Notes under the pieces: model-generated
Database searches by the model: none
Seen by the model: only the letters and a program-made list of their open reading frames with translations
What the model was told of the DNA's origin: nothing
NCBI GenBank assembly: GCA_965215215.1
Contig: OZ244043.1
Coordinates: forward strand, 310,001 to 374,000
Reading direction: 5' to 3'
Source: CALDTK01 sp965215215
GTDB taxonomy: Bacteria > Bacteroidota > Bacteroidia > Chitinophagales > Saprospiraceae
DNA length: 64,000 nucleotides
Program-made: the position numbers and the translations under genes
Part shown: positions 1 to 6,156 of the stretch, piece by piece
How the letters are laid out: each line of letters begins with the position of its first letter
How positions within the stretch are numbered: the first letter of the stretch is position 1

Positions 1-397
1 GCTCATCGAGCACGTCGTCGAGCAGATCGACCGTCGTGGCGGGGTTGATGGCGACCCCGGCGCTGGCGCCGAGCCCGCGGATTTGCTGGAGCGTGCCGTG
101 TAGGTTGGGGCAGGTTTCGTAGTGGACGGTCAGGTGGTCCGCCCCCGCGGCGCGGTACGCTCCGAGGTGCCGCTCGGGCCGCTCCATCATCAGGTGTACG
201 TCGATGGGCTTCGTGCAGAGCTTGCGTACGGCCCCGAGGAGCGGCAACCCGAACGACATATTGGGCACGAACTGCCCGTCCATGACGTCGTAGTGCAGCC
301 AGTCCGCCTCGGCGGTTTCGTTGACCACGGCAATCTCTTCGGCCAGCCGGGAGAGATCCGCGGCGAGCAGGGAGGGGGCGGTGAGGTGTTGTGGCAT
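1..397 (-). CDS. rpe: Ribulose-phosphate 3-epimerase (partial, C-terminus outside window)
   Basis: Interconverts ribulose 5-phosphate and xylulose 5-phosphate in the pentose phosphate pathway. Reading the minus strand from the ATG at 397 gives 132 codons without a stop, running off the window edge. The start APSLLAADLSRLAEEI matches the first strand and helix of the TIM barrel. HYDVMDGQFVPN carries the metal-binding His and Asp, and IDVHLMMERPERHL the second metal-site His. VAINPATTVDLLDDVLDE is the later barrel segment. It begins 10 bases after the exonuclease gene stops, so the two probably share a transcript. Family and start are clear; only the last third is missing. Confidence 0.93.
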   Translation of the reverse strand, partial: MPQHLTAPSLLAADLSRLAEEIAVVNETAEADWLHYDVMDGQFVPNMSFGLPLLGAVRKLCTKPIDVHLMMERPERHLGAYRAAGADHLTVHYETCPNLHGTLQQIRGLGASAGVAINPATTVDLLDDVLDE

Positions 398-407
398 ACG
401 GTGGGGG

Positions 408-1157
408 TTAAACGTGTTGGATGCGTTCGGTCGGGATGGGCTCCTTGCCGAGGAGCGCAAAAAATACGTTCGCGGTTGCGATAACGTCCCGCTCGCAGTA
501 CTTGGTGATACGTTCGAGTCCGGTGCCCCCGTCTACGCCTTCGTCGTTGTAAAAGACCCTGCCTACCTCCGAACCGTCGATGTCGTTTTTCGGACTCGGT
601 ACACCGAACAGCGCGGCGAGTAGCTTGAGGGAAACGAAGCTGCCTCGCTCCCCGAAGCTCCACATCTCCATGGTGTCGAGCAGGTGCTTGCTCTCCCACG
701 GCTTCTTGCCGCGTAGGTCGAGCATCTTCGGCAAGGACATACGGTGGATGAGCATGCGGCGCCCGACGTAGGGGACGTCGAACTCCCGAATGTTGTGGCC
801 GCAGAAGTAGCGGAGATTCGGGTTTCGCGTAAGCAGATTTTCGAATGCGCGCAGGAGTTTCGCCTCCTCGGCGTCCGCGAAACTCTTGATGCGAAGTTGC
901 TCACTGCCCGGCGCGCCGGTGACGATACCGACGCTGATACACACGACGCGACCGAATTCGGCGTGGATACCGGCGAGGTCGGTGTACCCCCGGGCTATCT
1001 CCTGGTCGCTCGGTCCCTCGGTCCGGAGCAAACGGGGGGCTTTGTCGCGCCAGATGTCGGCCAGGGCGGGATCAACCTCCCGCAGTGTGGCCGCCCCCGG
1101 AACGCATTCGATATCGAAGAACAAGATGGAGCTAAGGTCGAGCCGATCGTACATCAC
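408..1157 (-). CDS. Predicted 3'-5' exonuclease related to the PolB exonuclease domain
   Basis: A 249-residue DEDD-type nuclease of the PolB-associated exonuclease family. Three motifs are visible: ILFFDIECVPG near residue 12 (Exo I Asp and Glu), CGHNIREFDVPYVGRRM in the middle (Exo II) and YCERDVIATANVFF near the C-terminus (Exo III with Tyr-x3-Asp, the DEDDy form). It probably removes 3' nucleotides in repair or turnover; the substrate cannot be told from sequence. The first of two adjacent Met codons (MMYDRL) is taken as start. It lies upstream of rpe and is divergent from the gene at 1362. Confidence 0.85.
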   Translation of the reverse strand: MMYDRLDLSSILFFDIECVPGAATLREVDPALADIWRDKAPRLLRTEGPSDQEIARGYTDLAGIHAEFGRVVCISVGIVTGAPGSEQLRIKSFADAEEAKLLRAFENLLTRNPNLRYFCGHNIREFDVPYVGRRMLIHRMSLPKMLDLRGKKPWESKHLLDTMEMWSFGERGSFVSLKLLAALFGVPSPKNDIDGSEVGRVFYNDEGVDGGTGLERITKYCERDVIATANVFFALLGKEPIPTERIQHV

Positions 1158-1216
1158 CGGCTAGGTACTCGCGCATCGCCGATCGGTCACGTTCGGTGGC
1201 TAAAAATTCCAATTCG

Positions 1217-1246
1217 TTGACCGTGTGCCGCGTTCGTGTACATTTG
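1217..1246 (+). promoter_or_regulatory. Bacteroidota-type promoter for the gene at 1362
   Basis: TTG at 1217-1219, 19 bases, then TACATTTG at 1239-1246. This fits the Bacteroidota -33/-7 layout (TTG, 19-21 bases, TAnnTTTG). Transcription would begin near 1252, inside the palindrome that follows, leaving a leader of about 110 bases. Confidence 0.6.
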
Positions 1247-1248
1247 AC

Positions 1249-1270
1249 TTGGCCGCATACATGCGGCCAA
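1249..1270. promoter_or_regulatory. Perfect 10-bp inverted repeat with 2-bp spacer at the predicted transcription start
   Basis: TTGGCCGCAT, the bases AC, then ATGCGGCCAA; the arms are exact reverse complements. It sits in the divergent intergenic region, 3 bases after the -7 box, and is followed by ATTTTTAT. It could be an operator for a dimeric regulator, or a hairpin at the very 5' end of the mRNA. An intrinsic terminator is less likely, because no + strand gene precedes it. Confidence 0.55.
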
Positions 1271-1361
1271 ATTTTTATACGTATTTTCTAAGGGTGTATA
1301 CCAACATCTAGGTACCTACGTTTGCCTGCCACACGTACACCACACGTTTAAATACAGGTCT

Positions 1362-2384
1362 ATGTCCACTATCCAGAACGATCCGTCGCCCTCGGGGCCG
1401 AAACCAGCCTCCGACAAGGGCGGTTCCAAATTGATGCCCATCGCGCTGGTCGCGATAATCGCGCTACTCGCCCTCGCCGGCTACCTTTTTTACCGCAATT
1501 CGGAGCTCTCGAACGAGAAGGAGCAGATCTCGTCCCAGCTCGACGAATCGGCCATGCTGAAACGCGAGGTAGAACAGCAGTACTACGAATCGCTCGCCGA
1601 GCTCGAGGAGATGCGGGGCAGCAACGAGGAGCTCAACGACCTCATCGACGAACAGAAGGCGGAGTTGATGGCTTCGAAGGAGCGGATCGACGCGCTCTCG
1701 CGCGACAGCCGCAACTACAACGCTGCCCGCAAGGAGCTCGCGCAGATGAAGGAGCAAATGACCTCCTACGTTGCCGAGATCAACGAGCTCCGGGAGGAGA
1801 ACGGACTTCTAGCCGAGCAAAATACCGACCTCTCGACGGCCAACGAAGGACTCCAACGTACGGTGAGCGAGGCCACCGCGCAGAACGAGGAGCTCACCGA
1901 GGCCCGCGCCGCGCTCCTGAGCGAAAAGGAGGAACTGTCGACGAGCAACGCCTTCCTCTCGAATCGGGTGACGATGGCCTCGGTGGTCAACGTGGGCGAG
2001 ATAGACGTAACCGGACTGCGCCTCAAGGACAACGGCAAGACGGTTCGCAAGAAGTACGCTAAGAACGTAGACCTACTCAACATCTGCTTCGAGACCACGA
2101 ACAACCCGGTAACGGATCCGGGCAACGAAATTTTCTACGTCCGCCTCATCAACTCCCTCGGCGAAACCCTCGCCGTCGAGGAGATGGGCTCCGGTGTGTT
2201 GGAGAATGCCCTCACCAAAGAGCAGGTGCGCTACACCAAAGCCGCCGAGCACCAGTACCAGAACGACGAGAACGAGGTGTGCGTGACGTGGGACACTCCG
2301 GTACAACTTCAGAAAGGTGAGTACGACGTGGAGGTGTACAATAAGGGTTACATCGCGGGCAAGGGCGAATTCAAGCTCAAGTAA
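1362..2384 (+). CDS. Membrane-anchored coiled-coil protein of unknown function
   Basis: 340 residues. The N-terminus (about 1-25) is polar and rich in Pro and Ser. One hydrophobic helix follows (about 26-44, IALVAIIALLALAGYLFY). From about 48 to 205 there is a long Glu/Leu/Lys-rich heptad region typical of a parallel coiled coil. A compact C-terminal domain of about 130 residues follows, with alternating strand-like segments (IFYVRLINSLGETLAVEEMG, GEYDVEVYNKGYIAGKGEF). The layout suggests a single-pass protein with a rod and a beta-rich head, probably in the envelope. It has its own promoter and terminator. I recognise the architecture from other Bacteroidota but cannot assign a function. Confidence 0.8.
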   Translation: MSTIQNDPSPSGPKPASDKGGSKLMPIALVAIIALLALAGYLFYRNSELSNEKEQISSQLDESAMLKREVEQQYYESLAELEEMRGSNEELNDLIDEQKAELMASKERIDALSRDSRNYNAARKELAQMKEQMTSYVAEINELREENGLLAEQNTDLSTANEGLQRTVSEATAQNEELTEARAALLSEKEELSTSNAFLSNRVTMASVVNVGEIDVTGLRLKDNGKTVRKKYAKNVDLLNICFETTNNPVTDPGNEIFYVRLINSLGETLAVEEMGSGVLENALTKEQVRYTKAAEHQYQNDENEVCVTWDTPVQLQKGEYDVEVYNKGYIAGKGEFKLK

Positions 2385-2405
2385 ACCCGTGTAATTCAGA
2401 TTTGC

Positions 2406-2441
2406 GCCACGACGAACTATAGTCCGTCGTGGCTCTTTTTT
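2406..2441 (+). terminator. Intrinsic terminator after the coiled-coil gene
   Basis: GCCACGACG at 2406-2414 pairs with CGTCGTGGC at 2425-2433, and the ACTATAGT between them can extend the stem. TCTTTTTT follows at 2434-2441. Confidence 0.85.
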
Positions 2442-2446
2442 GCAGT

Positions 2447-2919
2447 ATGCCGCAACACGAGCCCAAGGAATCGAAGGTGCTGATCGATCCGGACAAGGTG
2501 ACCGACTCGCCCGGACTCCTACCCTACGCCCACCACGTGGGCTCGGCGATGATCAAGCCCATCGATCAGGGACGCACCGAGGGCCTCGCCATGTCGGCGA
2601 TGTACGAGCAGACGGGCACACTCAACTCAATCAGCTCCGCGAGCAGGTCGAGACCTTGATTCAGCAGGCGCAAACCATCCACGATCGCATCGCGGTCAGC
2701 GAGAGCATCTACACGGCTGAGGCCGGTTTCGCCCCGCGCATCGGGCATACGTACTTCCTCTACGAGCGGGATACCGGCGTGCGCGTACTCAGTCTGGTCG
2801 CCCCGGAAGAGTGGCGCAAAGGTCCGCCCTTTCGCTTCGTCGCACGCGCGAAGCTGCTCTCGGACCACACCTGGGACGTCGAAGCGGTGGTCGCCCCCGG
2901 GGAGGGAGGAACAAAATGA
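2447..2919 (+). pseudogene. DUF2452 family protein, interrupted by a frameshift
   Basis: The ATG at 2447 opens MPQHEPKESKVLIDPDKVTD and reads as a DUF2452 protein to MYEQTGT near 2620. The frame then runs into unrelated residues and stops at 2659. The family sequence resumes in another frame (QLNQLREQVETLIQQAQTIH onward) and continues to 2919 with GHTYFLYERDTG and EWRKGPPFRFVARAKLLSDH. Removing two bases from the CACAC at about 2618-2622 rejoins the halves as EQTGTQLNQLREQ. The gene is therefore either recently disrupted or carries a sequence error. Its stop overlaps the next start (ATGA), implying translational coupling with the DUF1573 gene. The function of DUF2452 is unknown. Confidence 0.75.
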
Positions 2920-3290
2920 GGCTCCTCTTTCTAACCGCACTGAGCTTCGGCGGCCTCGACCTGCTTTCGCAAAACGGTTTGCCACTCGCATCCGTCCTTC
3001 CGGCGGGAAACGTACTCGAGCTCGGGGAGCTGGCGCTCGATACCTACCGTCGTGACTCGCTGTTGCTCGTGAACGCCACGCCGGTTGAGTTCCGCGTGGA
3101 CAACGTACGCTCGGATTGCGGGTGCACGATCCCCGGGTGGGCCTACGAGCCCTTGCGCCCCGGAGACAGTACTTACCTCGTTTTCGACTTCCACTGCAAG
3201 ACCGAAGGCGCCATGGAACGCGAGGTCGAGGTTTGGCTGTCCGCCTGGCGCCGAGCGGCGAATGTGAGCGTACGGGCATCCTGCCGTTGA
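2916..3290 (+). CDS. DUF1573 family secreted protein
   Basis: 124 residues from an ATG that overlaps the stop of the preceding gene. The first 18 or so residues (MRLLFLTALSFGGLDLLS) look like a signal peptide. The core follows the DUF1573 pattern: FRVDNVRSDCGCTIPGW, then LRPGDSTYLVFDF and a final strand MEREVEVWLSAW. In this family an Ig-like fold carries a short Cys-x-Cys loop, here DCGCTIP. Such proteins are common in the Bacteroidota periplasm and have no settled role. Another start at the GTG/TTG codons upstream would run back through the frameshifted gene and is unlikely. Confidence 0.75.
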   Translation: MRLLFLTALSFGGLDLLSQNGLPLASVLPAGNVLELGELALDTYRRDSLLLVNATPVEFRVDNVRSDCGCTIPGWAYEPLRPGDSTYLVFDFHCKTEGAMEREVEVWLSAWRRAANVSVRASCR

Positions 3291-3339
3291 GCCGGGCGGG
3301 TCGTTCGTCGAACAGCCCGCCGCCGCGCGGGGGAAGGGT

Positions 3340-3349
3340 TATACTTTCG
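3340..3349 (+). promoter_or_regulatory. -7-like promoter box upstream of lepB
   Basis: TATACTTTCG, close to the Bacteroidota -7 element, 22 bases before the lepB ATG. No clear -33 element is visible. The same core appears before the STAS gene at 46317. Confidence 0.4.
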
Positions 3350-3371
3350 CCGTCCTTATCGGACAGTACGT

Positions 3372-4997
3372 ATGGGTGTATTCCTCTTCTTTGTCGTAGC
3401 CTACCTCCTGCTCTGCTACGGACTCTCCTCACTCTTCGCGAAGGCCGCGGCGGCGGGCGCAGACGTAGCGACGAAGGAGGCCTGGATCCCGGGGCTCAAT
3501 TTCGGCAAGTGGGCCGCCCTCGTCGGACGCAAACCCACCTACGCGCTGTGGCTCCTCGTTCCGCTGGTCAACGTATTTATCTACGCCGGACTAGCCGTCG
3601 ATCTGGTGCGGAGCTTCGGCAAGTTTGCCTGGCTCGAGAGCCTGTATGCGGTACTCGGAGCACCTGTCTATTTTACTCTACTCGGCCACGATCCGGCGGT
3701 GAGCTACGGGGGGCCGGTACTGTTGCAGGAGCGAGCGTTCCAGGCCGAGCTCGCCGGCGCCAACGAACGTGGGGAGACGCGGCGCGCTGCGAAGCTGAAC
3801 GCGGGCAATCCGTACCGGAAGTCTACGGTACGCGAGTGGGGTGAGGCTATCGTTTTCGCCGTTGCCGCCGCCGCACTCATCCGGCTCTTCGTGTTCGAGA
3901 TGTACACGATCCCTACCTCCTCCATGGAGGGGAGCATGCTCGTGGGGGACTACCTGCTGGTATCCAAGGCGCATTACGGCATACGCACCCCGAGTACGGT
4001 CGCCATGGTGCCCCTCGCGCACAACAGACTCCCCTTCTTTGGCGGGGAGAGCTACCTCAACTGGCCGCAGTTAAACTCACACCGACTACCCGCACTGGAG
4101 GGCGTAGACCGCAACGATCCGATCGTGTTCAATTTCCCGGTCGGCGATTCGGTCTACTACTTCCCGGATCGCACTTGGTCGATCGAGGACGTCCGCTACG
4201 GCGCCGTCCCCCCCCGTTACCTCAACGCGATCGAGCGCGGGGACAGCGAGCTCATCGTGCGGCCGCTCGACAAGAAGGACCACTACGTGAAGCGGGCCGT
4301 GGCGGTGGCCGGGGACACGGTGGAGGTACGCGACCGGCAGCTTTACATCAACGGCGAGCCCGCGGACAATCCGCCGCACCTCCAGTTCACCTACCAGGTA
4401 ACCGTGCCCGAGGGGACCTCGCTCAACACCCGGGAGTTCGGAGAGTGGGGCATCAGTCAGGAGGATATGCTCGGTACGCAAGGGAATACGACGATCATGA
4501 TCCTCGGTCAGGAGCAAATCGAGCGACTCGAAGGCATAAGCCCCGGTATCTCGATAGAGCCATTCGACGTGACGCGCTACGCGCAAAATCCGATCAAACT
4601 CTTCCCGCACGATCCGGAGAACTATCCGAACTGGACCGTCGACAATTACGGCCCCGTATACATCCCGAAAGCCGGAGCAACGGTCGCGCTCACGGCAAAA
4701 AACATCGCGATGTTCCGTCGCGTAATCCAGGTGTACGAAGGGCACGATTTACGCGAGGAAGGCGACGTTATCCTCATCGACGGTAAGCCCGCCGTCGAGT
4801 ACACGTTCGGTCAGGACTACTACTGGGCGATGGGCGACAACAGGCACAACTCGGAGGACAGCCGCGTTTGGGGTTACGTACCCGCCGATCATATCGTCGG
4901 TAAACCACTTTTTATTTGGTGGTCTACGAAGGGCGCAAGCTTTTCAAATGGCATTCGGTGGAATCGGATAGGAATGAATGCGACGCAGATGAATTGA
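3372..4997 (+). CDS. lepB: Signal peptidase I (long Bacteroidota form)
   Basis: Cleaves signal peptides from exported preproteins at the outer face of the inner membrane. 541 residues, far longer than E. coli LepB (324). Residues 1-110 hold several hydrophobic helices resembling the DUF5684-type N-terminal domain. A further membrane helix lies at about 157-176. The S26 catalytic core follows: PTSSMEGSMLVGDYLLVSK with nucleophile Ser184, DHYVKRAVAVAGDTVEVRD with general base Lys307, and the conserved MGDNRHNSEDSRVWGYVP near residue 490. About 100 residues are inserted between the Ser and Lys boxes and another 150 before the last box, as in other Bacteroidota. It probably processes the Sec signal peptides of the T9SS cargo encoded nearby. 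Confidence 0.95.
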   Translation: MGVFLFFVVAYLLLCYGLSSLFAKAAAAGADVATKEAWIPGLNFGKWAALVGRKPTYALWLLVPLVNVFIYAGLAVDLVRSFGKFAWLESLYAVLGAPVYFTLLGHDPAVSYGGPVLLQERAFQAELAGANERGETRRAAKLNAGNPYRKSTVREWGEAIVFAVAAAALIRLFVFEMYTIPTSSMEGSMLVGDYLLVSKAHYGIRTPSTVAMVPLAHNRLPFFGGESYLNWPQLNSHRLPALEGVDRNDPIVFNFPVGDSVYYFPDRTWSIEDVRYGAVPPRYLNAIERGDSELIVRPLDKKDHYVKRAVAVAGDTVEVRDRQLYINGEPADNPPHLQFTYQVTVPEGTSLNTREFGEWGISQEDMLGTQGNTTIMILGQEQIERLEGISPGISIEPFDVTRYAQNPIKLFPHDPENYPNWTVDNYGPVYIPKAGATVALTAKNIAMFRRVIQVYEGHDLREEGDVILIDGKPAVEYTFGQDYYWAMGDNRHNSEDSRVWGYVPADHIVGKPLFIWWSTKGASFSNGIRWNRIGMNATQMN

Positions 4998-5042
4998 ATG
5001 GCGGTAATCTGTACCTGACACTATTCCTCATCTGAAGTGATG

Positions 5043-5050
5043 TATATTTG
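5043..5050 (+). promoter_or_regulatory. -7 promoter box upstream of the NYN gene
   Basis: TATATTTG exactly matches TAnnTTTG and lies 81 bases before the ATG at 5132. The expected -33 position has no TTG, so support rests on the -7 box alone. Confidence 0.45.
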
Positions 5051-5131
5051 CCATCTTTTGTATTGATACCTGGAAACGGGTAGCGCCCTACCTCAATTTA
5101 CCAAAGATCCAAAATTGGATCGCGATTACCT

Positions 5132-6115
5132 GTGTTTAGTATGCCTAGGTCCACCAAGGTTTTAACCCGTGTTGCCATCCTTTACGACGGCAATTATTTT
5201 TTACATGTATCGAACTACTACAACTACAACCACGATCGGCGGCGGCGATTGAGTATCTCCGGCCTGCACGAATACATCAAGGCCCGTATAGCGGAAGAGG
5301 AAGGTACGGAGCCTCACCTGTGCTCCATCGTGGAGGCTCGGTATTTTCGGGGCCGCCTTTCGGCGAAATCCGCGAGTCAGAAGAGTAACCGACTCTACTA
5401 CGATCGCGTGTTCTCCGACGTCCTGATGTCGGAGTACGTGACCAGCAGTCACCTTCCCCTACGCTCGAACCACGGTCGCATGGAGGAGAAGGGCATCGAC
5501 GTACTCTTCGCGGTGGAGGCGATGAGCTTAGCGGCGCTCGGTCAGGTAGACGTGATCGTGCTCATCGCCTCCGACGGCGATTACGTACCTCTCGCGCGGA
5601 AGCTGCCGGCGCTCGGGGTGCGAACGATGGTGCTGTCGTGGAATTTCGAGTTCGAGGAAGACGGCCGCATGTCGACCACGCGTACCGCGCAGGATTTACT
5701 CGCGTGGGCGACCTACCCGGTAGACATGAGCGGTCTGATCGAAGAGCCGCTGCCCGAGGAGGAGCAGTTCGTCGAGAACCTGTTCGTGAGTCACGATACG
5801 CGGCGCGACGAACTGCGCGAGGAGGAGGAAGATCGCTTGGACCCCGAGCCCGTCGAGTATTCCGAGGAGGAGGATCCGCAGACTTCCAGAGTCATGAGTT
5901 TGAAAAACGGTTTTGGCTTTATCTCTTGGCCTGATAATAATTTATTTTTTTACCACGGTGACGTTGAGGGTGTTGACTTTAAATCTATTCGCGTCGGCGA
6001 TCTCGTTACTTTTACAATTACCAAAAACGACCGAAGCGAAAATATTGCTCGACGCGTAAGTCTGAGTGCGGTCAGCGAGGAGGTAGAGGGGGATACGACG
6101 TACGAAGATGAGTAG
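5132..6115 (+). CDS. NYN (PIN-like) nuclease domain fused to a cold-shock domain
   Basis: 327 residues. The N-terminal half is a NYN/LabA-type domain: VAILYDGNYFLHVSNYY near residue 14 with the first acidic residue Asp19, KGIDVLFAVEAMSLAALG in the middle, and LIASDGDYVPLARKLPALG, the typical metal-binding Asp pair. A Glu/Asp-rich linker (about 205-250) follows. The C-terminal 60 residues are a cold-shock fold with the RNP1-like KNGFGFISW and VGDLVTFTITKN. NYN proteins are PIN-like nucleases and cold-shock domains bind single-stranded RNA, so I infer an RNA-processing enzyme that carries its own RNA-binding module. The cold-shock part is coded by more AT-rich codons than the rest. MPRSTK, three codons downstream, is an alternative start. 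Confidence 0.85.
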   Translation: MFSMPRSTKVLTRVAILYDGNYFLHVSNYYNYNHDRRRRLSISGLHEYIKARIAEEEGTEPHLCSIVEARYFRGRLSAKSASQKSNRLYYDRVFSDVLMSEYVTSSHLPLRSNHGRMEEKGIDVLFAVEAMSLAALGQVDVIVLIASDGDYVPLARKLPALGVRTMVLSWNFEFEEDGRMSTTRTAQDLLAWATYPVDMSGLIEEPLPEEEQFVENLFVSHDTRRDELREEEEDRLDPEPVEYSEEEDPQTSRVMSLKNGFGFISWPDNNLFFYHGDVEGVDFKSIRVGDLVTFTITKNDRSENIARRVSLSAVSEEVEGDTTYEDE

Positions 6116-6144
6116 CGGAGGCGCTAAGGTTTCGCGAGCTGCGT

Positions 6145-6152
6145 TACCTTGC
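6145..6152 (+). promoter_or_regulatory. -7-like box (TACCTTGC) abutting the start of the first double subtilase
   Basis: TACCTTGC lies four bases before the ATG at 6157. The same eight bases occur before miaA (22645) and waaA (36865). If it is a real -7 box, the transcript would be leaderless. Confidence 0.35.
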
Positions 6153-6156
6153 TTAG

